Origin: Nitrospirota bacterium
Lineage (GTDB): Bacteria; Nitrospirota; Thermodesulfovibrionia; JACRGW01
DNA length: 20,972 bases
Reading direction: 5' to 3'
Assembly (NCBI GenBank): GCA_016212195.1
Contig: JACRGW010000077.1
Span: 1 to 20,972 of the forward strand
Part shown: in pieces, positions 7,862 to 14,327 of the stretch
Layout of the letters: each line of letters opens with the position of its first letter
How positions within the stretch are numbered: position 1 is the first letter of the stretch
Position numbers and translations under genes: made by a program
Notes under the pieces: generated by a model
The model's input: the letters and a program-made list of their open reading frames with translations, nothing else
Told to the model about the DNA's origin: nothing
Database searches by the model: none

Positions 7862-9162
7862 AGGTCTATTTTATCCCTCTCTCCACCTTCATTGTTATAA
7901 TATTACTTAGCTACATTCTCCTGCGATTGATAATCATTAAACAAAGACGATCTATTTTAAAAACTGAAGGTATAATCAATCAAACTGAGAAAAAAGATGA
8001 TTTAGGGTTTATTGTGGATACCTTTCATAGTATGGTAAGAGAGCTAAAGGATAAAGAAAAAGAACTACAGAGGCTAATGTCTCTTGCCGAAGAAAAGGCT
8101 GAGAGCATAGAGAGTTATAATGAGAATATTCTCAGATCTGTGGCAAGTGGAGTGGTAACCTTTGACAGCGAAGGAAGGATTATAACTTTCAATCCCGCTT
8201 CAGAGAGTATACTCAAAATTAATGCAGAAGAGGTAATCGGGAAAATCTGCGAAGAGGTTTTTGGTGAGCATAGCCCTTTAACAAGAGCACAGAAAGAATC
8301 ACTGCGGATGAAGGAAGGCATACCCAGAATAGAGACTACCCTTAAAACAAATAAAGGGGAAAAGATATGGCTTGGTATGAATACCTCACTCCTCAGAGAC
8401 ACCGATGGAGAACTGATCGGTCTAATACTCGTATTTTCAGACCTTACAGAGATAAAGCAACTTCAGTCTCAGATTGAACTTAAAGAGAGATTCGCACTTC
8501 TCGGAGAGATGTCAGCAGGTATCGCCCATGAACTAAGAAACCCTATGGGTGCTATTGCTGGCTTTGCAAAACTCCTTTCTAAGAAACTTACTTATGGAGA
8601 TGAAAGAAAACCTCTTGTAGATGCGATTGGAAAAGAGATAGACGGGATGAACAGAGTAATAAATGAATTGCTCACATTCGCAAAACCTACAGATCTGAAT
8701 CTCTCGAAGGTAGAACTCAAACCCCTTATAGAGGATTCCTTGACATTAATACCTCTAAATAGTGTGATATCCAATATTAACACTGAGCAAGTATCTTTTA
8801 TTAATGCTGATGAGATTTTACTTAAACAGGTTTTTATAAACCTTTTCCAGAACGCTGTCGAGGCCATGCCAGGAGGGGGAGAACTAAAAATAGTCGTAAT
8901 TCATAATTTACAGGCAGAAAACCAGATCCCGGAAGTAGAGATTGTAATTTCTGATACGGGAATGGGAATATCAGAAGATAAGTTAAAGAAGATCTTCCAT
9001 CCCTTCTTCACAACAAAAGAAAACGGTACTGGTCTTGGACTATCCCTCGTACAGAAGATCATCCTGTATCATGGTGGAAGGATAGAAGTCGAAAGCAAGG
9101 AAGGAAAAGGCACGACCTTCAGGATAGCCCTTCCTGTAACTCACTGCGGAGAGAATTTCTAA
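7843..9162 (+). CDS. PAS-domain sensor histidine kinase (PilS/NtrB-like)
   Basis: Sensor kinase of a two-component pair with the following response regulator. The 439 aa comprise one N-terminal membrane helix (about 9-30, IPLSTFIVIILLSYILLRL), a coiled linker (50-90), a PAS domain (about 92-205) and HisKA with the H-box AGIAHELRNPMGAI (phospho-acceptor H229). The HATPase domain has an N-box (INLFQNAVEAMP), a G1 box (SDTGMGIS) and a G2 box (GTGLGLSLVQKII). With only one membrane segment and no sizeable periplasmic part, it probably senses a cytoplasmic or membrane-proximal signal through PAS. ATG 7843 lies inside pilD and is preceded by a purine-rich GGAAAGGAT. PilS is suggested by the pilD neighbour; NtrB-like or ZraS-like are alternatives. 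Confidence 0.92.
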   Translation: MVSDYIEVYFIPLSTFIVIILLSYILLRLIIIKQRRSILKTEGIINQTEKKDDLGFIVDTFHSMVRELKDKEKELQRLMSLAEEKAESIESYNENILRSVASGVVTFDSEGRIITFNPASESILKINAEEVIGKICEEVFGEHSPLTRAQKESLRMKEGIPRIETTLKTNKGEKIWLGMNTSLLRDTDGELIGLILVFSDLTEIKQLQSQIELKERFALLGEMSAGIAHELRNPMGAIAGFAKLLSKKLTYGDERKPLVDAIGKEIDGMNRVINELLTFAKPTDLNLSKVELKPLIEDSLTLIPLNSVISNINTEQVSFINADEILLKQVFINLFQNAVEAMPGGGELKIVVIHNLQAENQIPEVEIVISDTGMGISEDKLKKIFHPFFTTKENGTGLGLSLVQKIILYHGGRIEVESKEGKGTTFRIALPVTHCGENF

Positions 9163-10548
9163 ATGTCTAAGAACTCATCCTTAAAGTCAACAGTATTAAT
9201 CATCGAAGACATGGGATCCATGGCCAGTATGCTCGAGCAGACTATTACGGCAGAAGGTTACAGGACTATCTTAACAAAGGATGGGACTGACGGAATCCGT
9301 ATTATCAACGAGGAAAAGGTAGATCTGGTCATTACTGATCTTAAACTTCCAGGAAAGGATGGGCTTGAAATCCTCAGGTCAGCAAAAGAAAAGAATCCGC
9401 TCATTCCCGTGATACTCATAACAGCCTTTGGTTCAATAGAAACTGCGGTCTCTGCCATGAAGGAGGGTGCTTACGAGTTTCTTACAAAACCATTTGATAC
9501 TGATCATCTACTTGTATTGATAAAGAGGGCACTCGAAAACCAGAAGATAATGGCTGAAAATATCCTCCTTAAAGAAGAGTTCGGGAAGAAGCTCGGTTTC
9601 CCTAAGATTATCGGAAAGAGCCCTGCCATGGAAGAGGTGAGCAAGAATATCCAGAAGGTTGCTCCTACCAAAACAACTGTTCTACTCCTGGGAGAGTCAG
9701 GGACAGGAAAAGAACTGTTTGCCAGAGCCCTTCATCATCTCAGTCCGAGAAAGGATAATCCCTTTGTTGCAATAAACTGTGCTGCAATTCCAAGGGAACT
9801 CCTCGAATCAGAACTATTCGGACATGAAAAGGGCGCCTTTACAGGTGCTGATCATAAAAGAATCGGTAAATTTGAACTCGCTGACAAGGGTTCGATATTT
9901 TTCGATGAGATAGGAGAAATGGATATGACACTCCAGGCAAAACTTCTCAGGGCTCTCCAGGGTGAGGCCATAGAAAGGGTGGGAGGGATAAGACCTATCC
10001 CCATCGATGTAAGGATAATTGCTGCAAGTAACAGGGATCTCGAGAAGGCTGTCCTAGAGAAGAGATTCAGAGAGGATCTCTATTATCGAGTTAACGTTTT
10101 CCCTATAAAGATCCCGCCTTTAAAGGAACGGGGGGAAGACATCTCCCTTCTTGTAAATCATTTTATAAACTATTACTGTGCAGAATTGAAGACCAATTTG
10201 AAGGGGATTACCTCCGAAGCACTTGATATCCTTAAGAATCATACTTGGAAAGGTAACGTGAGGGAACTTGAAAACTGTATAGAAAGGGCAGTAATCCTCT
10301 GTGATGGGAAAACGATATTACCTGAGCACCTTGTCCTCTCTCCATCAGAGATTACCGATACATTTCTTCAGGAATTATCTATGGAAGGTGGTCTTGAGGA
10401 GGTTTCAAAAGCAGCCATTAGGACAGCGGAGATAAAGCTAATAAAGAAGGTCCTGAATGAGGTTGGAGGAAATAAGACCAAGGCAGCACAAATCCTGAAG
10501 GTAAGCTACAAAACCCTCCTCACAAAGATAAGAGATTATGGAATTTAG
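9163..10548 (+). CDS. NtrC-family sigma54-dependent response regulator
   Basis: Activates sigma54 promoters after phosphorylation by the adjacent kinase. The 461-aa protein has a receiver domain (1-125; acidic pocket E15/D16, phospho-acceptor D59 in ITDLKLPGKDG, conserved T/K in ITAFG and LTKPFD). The AAA+ domain (about 145-375) has Walker A GESGTGKE (177-184), the sigma54-contacting loop GAFTGA (224-229) and Walker B SIFFDEIGE. A C-terminal Fis-type helix-turn-helix follows (NKTKAAQILKVSYKTLLTKI). ATG 9163 directly follows the kinase stop codon (TAA-ATG, no gap), so the two are coupled. Target promoters cannot be read from this window. The pilD context suggests PilR, but many NtrC-like regulators share this layout. 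Confidence 0.95.
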   Translation: MSKNSSLKSTVLIIEDMGSMASMLEQTITAEGYRTILTKDGTDGIRIINEEKVDLVITDLKLPGKDGLEILRSAKEKNPLIPVILITAFGSIETAVSAMKEGAYEFLTKPFDTDHLLVLIKRALENQKIMAENILLKEEFGKKLGFPKIIGKSPAMEEVSKNIQKVAPTKTTVLLLGESGTGKELFARALHHLSPRKDNPFVAINCAAIPRELLESELFGHEKGAFTGADHKRIGKFELADKGSIFFDEIGEMDMTLQAKLLRALQGEAIERVGGIRPIPIDVRIIAASNRDLEKAVLEKRFREDLYYRVNVFPIKIPPLKERGEDISLLVNHFINYYCAELKTNLKGITSEALDILKNHTWKGNVRELENCIERAVILCDGKTILPEHLVLSPSEITDTFLQELSMEGGLEEVSKAAIRTAEIKLIKKVLNEVGGNKTKAAQILKVSYKTLLTKIRDYGI

Positions 10549-10596
10549 ACAATATTTAACTTGATTCAGTTATTACCTGTTGTTATTATAATCATC

Positions 10597-11400
10597 ATGA
10601 AGAGGATTATTTTATTAATATTGATCTCTATAACCTCGATAGTTTTTTTATCTTTAACATCTTCACGAGATGTCTACAGTACTTCGGGCTGTGATGAAGA
10701 TTGTACTAACTGTCATAAACTGACTTCACAGGAGGCATCGGATGTCCTGAAATCCCTTAAAATTACTGATGCAAAAATCCAGAATATACAGATAAGTCCT
10801 CTAAAAGGGCTCTGGGAGGTTAGTATTGAGAAGGAAGGGAAAAAAGGATTTCTCTATGTAGATTTTTCTAAAAAATATGTGGTAGGTGGACCGATTATCG
10901 AGATCAAGACAGCGATCAATAAAACCGAGGAGAGGCTACCCGCCTCACCGGTCAAAATTATCCCTCATAGTAAAATCCCCCTTAAAGATGCCCTTATTTT
11001 CGGAAATAAAAAGGCAGTAAAAAAGGTAATCGTATTCACCGACACCGACTGACCATACTGTGCAAAACTTCATCAGGAGATGAAGAAGGTTATAGAAAAG
11101 AGGAAGGACATCGCCTTTTATATTAAACTCTATCCTTTGGTAAGGATCCATCCATCTGCATATGAGAAATCAAAGACGATACTCTGCGAAAAATCCCTCA
11201 AACTCCTCGAGGACGCCTATGAAGGCAAGCAGTTACCTAAACCAACCTGCGAGGCAAAGGAAATAGACGAGAACATAAAACTCGCAGCCGAATTGGGGAT
11301 TTCTGGAACACCGACGATTATAATGCCCAATGGTAAGGTTTTTATCGGGCTCCTTACTGCAGAGCGATTAACAGGTTTGATAGATTCAAATAATAATTAA
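10597..11400 (+). CDS. dsbC: Periplasmic DsbC-like thiol:disulfide isomerase; probable selenoprotein (Sec152 from in-frame TGA)
   Basis: One reading frame of 267 residues, interrupted only by TGA at 11050-11052. N-terminal half: a signal peptide (MKRIILLILISITSIVF), a Cys cluster CDEDCTNCHKL (C32, C36, C39) and a DsbC-type dimerisation-like domain (VSIEKEGKKGFLYVDFSKKY). C-terminal half: a thioredoxin-fold disulfide isomerase. Around the TGA the protein reads VIVFTDTD-[TGA]-PYCAKLHQEM, where DsbC proteins have FTDPDCPYC. The TGA therefore replaces the nucleophilic first cysteine, giving UPYC (U152, C155). Downstream residues remain family-like: C197/C218 match the second DsbC disulfide, and GTPTII carries the cis-Pro (P239). 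A SECIS-like hairpin follows the TGA. Other genes here use TGA as a true stop, so this is recoding, a nonsense mutation or a sequencing error; recoding fits best. ATG 10597 is preferred over TTG 10561; neither has a clear Shine-Dalgarno. Confidence 0.85.
11050..11092 (+). promoter_or_regulatory. Candidate bacterial SECIS element at the in-frame UGA
   Basis: A perfect 7-bp stem CTTCATC (11068-11074) / GATGAAG (11079-11085) is capped by the tetraloop AGGA (11075-11078). The loop begins 22 nt after the UGA and has G as its second base. Known bacterial SECIS elements have a small apical loop with G in one of the first two positions, about 16-37 nt after the UGA. The UGA and next two bases can also pair weakly with 11088-11092, closing a larger structure around the UGA. 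It lies inside coding sequence, as bacterial SECIS elements do. Confidence 0.7.
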
Positions 11401-11466
11401 TATGCTCTATATATCCAACATTTTATTATCCCTATCTTTTTTAATGAATCATCTCTGCAGAAATGT

Positions 11467-12333
11467 TTAAGATTTCATATTTATAGAATTCAGAAGATAA
11501 TCTGCTATCTCGTCCGCATCAAGAACTTCAACAGGTATCTGCATCCCACCCTCTCTGAGTCGGTAGATCAGCCGAGTCATCTTTGGAATGTTAAGACCTG
11601 CATTCTCAATGACCTCTCTTTTTGAAATGATCTCTCTAAATCCACCTTCAAGAATAATCTCGCCTTCTTTTATAATAAATATCCTATCAGAAAATGCAGC
11701 CTCTTCGAGAGACGACATTGTAGAAACCAAAGTAATACCTTGACCCCTTAGCATCTTTAAAATATCTACCATTTCAAGTACACCCTTTTGATCCATCATC
11801 AGGAAGGGCTCATCAAGAATAAGTACCTTAGGGTTCATCGCAAGAATACCTGCTAATGCAACCTTTTTCATCTCTCCAGAGGAAAGAAGGGTTACAGCCT
11901 TCTTCTCGTACCCTTTCAGCCCAACCATCCGGAGTGCTTCCTCAACACTGGTTTTCATTTGATCGTTAGGTAACCCTAAATTTGCCGGTCCAAAGGATAC
12001 ATCATCATCAACAATCGGATAGACTATCTGGTTCTCAGGATTTGAAAAGAGGTAACCTACTTTTCTGTAAAGTTCTCCCCTCTTTTTAAGTTCTTCGATA
12101 TTCGTACCTTCAATTAATATCTCACCCTTGGACGCACTCAGGAGACCGCATAATAATCTCGTTAGAGTAGTCTTACCCGAACCGCTTTTCCCAACAATAG
12201 ATATCCATTCTCCTTCTCGAATCTCAAGATTTACTTTTTTTATAACCAGGTTATCACTGCCATTGTGCATTGGCGAATGGCAGAAATCTACTTCAATAAA
12301 CTGAAAGTATGGTCTTCCATGAGGCCTTTTCAT
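11467..12333 (-). CDS. ABC transporter ATP-binding protein (ECF/CbiO-like) with degenerate motifs
   Basis: A 288-aa nucleotide-binding subunit resembling the energising ATPases of ECF-type (cobalt/nickel/vitamin) importers. Walker A is GKSGSGKTT (48-56), the Q-loop is NPENQ (98-102) and Walker B is VLILDEP (170-176). Two motifs deviate. The signature reads LSSGE (150-154) instead of LSGGQ, and the switch histidine is replaced in STMSS (M206 where STH is usual). Binding of ATP is likely; independent hydrolysis is doubtful, so it may pair with a second ATPase. No EcfT or substrate-binding membrane partner is in the window. Its start overlaps the stop of the Fis-like gene (ATGA), and it is the last gene of the minus-strand run. 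The C-terminal 50 residues are extra to the core fold. Confidence 0.85.
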   Translation of the reverse strand: MKRPHGRPYFQFIEVDFCHSPMHNGSDNLVIKKVNLEIREGEWISIVGKSGSGKTTLTRLLCGLLSASKGEILIEGTNIEELKKRGELYRKVGYLFSNPENQIVYPIVDDDVSFGPANLGLPNDQMKTSVEEALRMVGLKGYEKKAVTLLSSGEMKKVALAGILAMNPKVLILDEPFLMMDQKGVLEMVDILKMLRGQGITLVSTMSSLEEAAFSDRIFIIKEGEIILEGGFREIISKREVIENAGLNIPKMTRLIYRLREGGMQIPVEVLDADEIADYLLNSINMKS

Positions 12334-12614
12334 ATCTTAAGATCCTTCATCTTCTTTCTGAGTGTATTTCTATTTATCCCGAGAATCCTTGATGCCTTGA
12401 TCTGATTTCCGCTGGTCTCCTTTAACACAGAAGAGATGAGGGCCCTCTCTACTTCAGAGAGAATAATATCATAGAGATTAAAACCCTTTATCTCAGAAAG
12501 TCCACCCATATAATTCTTCACCCTCTCAATCCTTTCCTCTATCACTCTTTCAATATCACTTTTCTGCAGTGGCTCTTCTGAAAAAGGTGAAGAAGATTCG
12601 GATATATCCTTCAT
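12330..12614 (-). CDS. Fis-family helix-turn-helix protein
   Basis: A 94-aa protein with a Fis-type DNA-binding domain at its C-terminus (about 50-94; SGNQIKASRILGINRNTLRKK), preceded by an acidic/Ser-rich, probably flexible N-terminus. There is no AAA+ or receiver domain, so it is a stand-alone Fis-like DNA-binding protein and not an enhancer-binding regulator. ATG 12614 is preferred over the in-frame TTG two codons upstream, because AGGAT (12628-12624) is 9 bases from the ATG but only 3 from the TTG. It sits between the CMD-family gene (12 bp gap) and the ABC ATPase (4-bp overlap). Whether it is a local regulator or a nucleoid protein cannot be told. Confidence 0.85.
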   Translation of the reverse strand: MKDISESSSPFSEEPLQKSDIERVIEERIERVKNYMGGLSEIKGFNLYDIILSEVERALISSVLKETSGNQIKASRILGINRNTLRKKMKDLKI

Positions 12615-12626
12615 AGACAATTTATC

Positions 12627-12950
12627 CTATCTCTTTTTCTTTGCCTTTAATACATCATCTACCCAGCTTAATGCAGCAGATACAGTTGGGAATCCTATAG
12701 TGCTTGTCAGAAGAATAATAGCCTGACGCACTTCATCTATAGTAGCACCAGCCTCTATTGCTCTCCGTGCGTGAGAGTGGACAGAACCTTCTGACCTTAT
12801 CGCTGCTGATGCAGCAAGCTGTATAAGCTGTGATGTCTTTTCATCTATAGGTCCCGAAGCCCTTACTGCCCTTCCGAGATTACCTACAGCATCAAATAAC
12901 TTACTATACCTCTTCTTAATTAAACGATACTGATCTGGAAGTTTTGACAT
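12627..12950 (-). CDS. Carboxymuconolactone decarboxylase (AhpD-like) family protein lacking the CxxC
   Basis: A 107-aa, all-helical single CMD domain. Family members include gamma-carboxymuconolactone decarboxylase and the AhpD thiol oxidoreductases. The active-site helix reads SEGSVHSHARRAIEAGAT (53-70). The two positions that are cysteine in AhpD (CxxC) are Ser56 and Ser59, while E54 and H60 remain. AhpD-like disulfide chemistry is therefore excluded, and the true reaction is unknown. ATG 12950 has a good Shine-Dalgarno (AAGGAG, 12962-12957). It follows amrS by 15 nt and is probably cotranscribed with it. Confidence 0.88.
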   Translation of the reverse strand: MSKLPDQYRLIKKRYSKLFDAVGNLGRAVRASGPIDEKTSQLIQLAASAAIRSEGSVHSHARRAIEAGATIDEVRQAIILLTSTIGFPTVSAALSWVDDVLKAKKKR

Positions 12951-12965
12951 TTCTTACTCCTTTCC

Positions 12966-14039
12966 TTAAAGCCCAACACCACTTATCACCGAGCCGCAGT
13001 TCGGACACTTAGATTCCTTTATGTAATTACCTCTGATTAAATAGTTATACCTGTCAATTAGCAACATCTTACAGTTGTAACAGTAAGTACTCTCACCTCC
13101 TTCCCCCGGAACATTTCCTTCATAGACATACCTGAGGCCGACCTCAAGTCCTATCTCTCTCGCCCTTCTGAGTGTCTTTATCGGAGTCCTCGGCTGTTCA
13201 AGGAGTTTATATGTTGGATAGAACTGGGTTACATGCCATGGTATATCAATACTCACGGATTTTATAAACCCGGCAATATCTCTCAACTCCTCTTCTGAGT
13301 CGTTGCCAGAAGGGATTATCAGTGTTGTGACCTCTACCCATACTCCTGATTCCTTCATAAGCCTTATCGTATCAAGTACAGGCTGTAACTTTGCACCGCA
13401 AACCCTTCTGTAATGTTCATCCCTGAAGCTTTTGAGATCAATGTTATTTGCATCAAGATATGGTGTTATCATTTTCGTGGCTTCAGGGCTCGTATAACCG
13501 TTTGAAACGAATACATTCTTAATTCCCTTCTTCTTAGCAAGAATTGCTGTATCATAGGCAAGCTCAAAGAATATAGTCGGTTCAGTATATGTATAAGAGA
13601 TACTCAGGCATCCTGTCTTTATCGCAAGATTTACTATATCTTCAGGGGTTATATCTTCTCCAGGTATCGATTTAGGCTCTGAGTTCAGTGTTTGGAGTTC
13701 GGAGTTTCTCTCATAACTCTTAACTCTTAACTCATAACTCTTTTTGGGATACTGGGATATCTCATAGTTTTGACAGTGGAAGCATCGGAGATTACATCCT
13801 ACCGTGGCTATTGAGTAAGAGGTGGATCCAGGATGAAAATGAAAGAGGGGCTTCTTCTCGATTGGATCTATATGTCTTGCAATAACCTTACCGTATACAA
13901 GTGTATAAAGTATTCCTCCTCTGTTCTCCCTTACAGCGCATATCCCCTTCTTCCCATCCTTTATCAGACATCTATGCCCGCAGAGAATACACTTTACCTC
14001 CCCTTTATCGAGTTTCTCATAAAGCATTGCCTCTTTCAT
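12966..14039 (-). CDS. amrS: AmmeMemoRadiSam-system radical SAM enzyme AmrS, with a repeat-encoded insert
   Basis: A radical SAM protein of the AMMECR1/Memo-associated family, 357 aa from ATG 14039. An N-terminal cysteine group (C17, C20, C24) precedes the cluster motif CNLRCFHC (C82, C86, C89), which binds [4Fe-4S] and SAM. The C-terminus carries two CxxC pairs (YCYNC; CPNC). The reaction remains unestablished for most members. I chose ATG 14039 because the longer frame begins with a TTG (14087) and residues foreign to the family. Residues about 101-122 (SYELRVKSYERNSEL and on) are not family sequence: they are translated from a GAGTTNN heptad repeat at 13674-13739. The insert sits in a loop just after the cluster motif and keeps the frame. 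AMMECR1 and Memo partners are not in the window. Confidence 0.93.
   Translation of the reverse strand: MKEAMLYEKLDKGEVKCILCGHRCLIKDGKKGICAVRENRGGILYTLVYGKVIARHIDPIEKKPLFHFHPGSTSYSIATVGCNLRCFHCQNYEISQYPKKSYELRVKSYERNSELQTLNSEPKSIPGEDITPEDIVNLAIKTGCLSISYTYTEPTIFFELAYDTAILAKKKGIKNVFVSNGYTSPEATKMITPYLDANNIDLKSFRDEHYRRVCGAKLQPVLDTIRLMKESGVWVEVTTLIIPSGNDSEEELRDIAGFIKSVSIDIPWHVTQFYPTYKLLEQPRTPIKTLRRAREIGLEVGLRYVYEGNVPGEGGESTYCYNCKMLLIDRYNYLIRGNYIKESKCPNCGSVISGVGL
13674..13739 (-). repeat. Heptad (GAGTTNN) imperfect palindrome inserted in frame in amrS
   Basis: The left half (plus strand) consists of GAGTT-type heptads and the right half of their complement (AACTCNN), around a short centre near 13707-13714, so the whole can fold as a long imperfect hairpin. 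It spans 66 bp, 22 codons, with no stop in the used frame. It shares the core GTTCGGAGTT (13697-13706) with the second copy in the MoeA-like gene. Confidence 0.85.
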
Positions 14040-14087
14040 CTGTCTTATTTTACCACAATTTATCCTGAATCCGATGATAAAAGACAA

Positions 14088-14240
14088 GATTGCTTCGCCT
14101 GAACTTGATTCAGGGTAGCAATAACCCCTCCTTTATCCACCCTTACTAAGGTGAGGATTGAGGTGGGTTGACCTTACTAAAGGGAGGAAACGTGGGGCTG
14201 TCATTGCAAGGAGTCCCGATAGAGGGACGACGAAGCAATC
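14088..14240. repeat. Intergenic MITE-like inverted-repeat region
   Basis: A 153-bp block bounded by the 10-bp inverted repeat GATTGCTTCG (14088-14097) / CGAAGCAATC (14231-14240). It contains a hairpin CCTGAA-CTTGA-TTCAGG (14098-14114), two copies of CCTTACTAA (14141, 14172) and a GTCCC/GGGAC hairpin inside TGTCATTGC...GCAATCTCA. Sequences with GTCATTGC...GAAGCAATC ends are frequent dispersed repeats in many bacterial genomes. It fills most of the gap between amrS and the MoeA-like gene; no gene is visible in it. Confidence 0.75.
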
Positions 14241-14327
14241 TCACTTAATTATGCGGCTTTGCTGGATTTGAGCTAATTTAATCCTTAATTTGCGACAAAG
14301 ATAAAATTCTCCACTTAGATGTAATTT

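Noticed and set aside
10561..11052. A complete 163-aa protein ending at the TGA, plus a separate 106-aa protein from 11080
   Set aside because: The two halves are one DsbC-like protein in the same frame; the break falls on the catalytic Cys codon. The second half would begin inside the thioredoxin fold and lack its active site.
11040..11090. Frameshift or pseudogene explanation for the DsbC-like break
   Set aside because: The frame is identical on both sides, no other stop or indel is seen, and downstream residues keep the family pattern. A point nonsense mutation or sequencing error cannot be fully excluded but is less likely given the hairpin and exact position.
10597..11400. Genome-wide reassignment of UGA (Trp or Gly code)
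   Set aside because: lptF, nusA, the Fis-like, MoeA-like and PE genes end with TGA in the expected place, and Trp is encoded by TGG.
11401..11466. Bidirectional terminator between the convergent DsbC-like and ABC genes
   Set aside because: The gap is AT-rich but I could not find a stable GC-rich stem with a T-run.
13674..13739. CRISPR or simple tandem array suggested by repeated GAGTT units
   Set aside because: The units are 7 bp, inverted in the second half, coding, and without spacers.
14040..14087. N-terminal extension of AmrS from TTG 14087
   Set aside because: The residues are foreign to the family, there is no Shine-Dalgarno, and an ATG is available at 14039.
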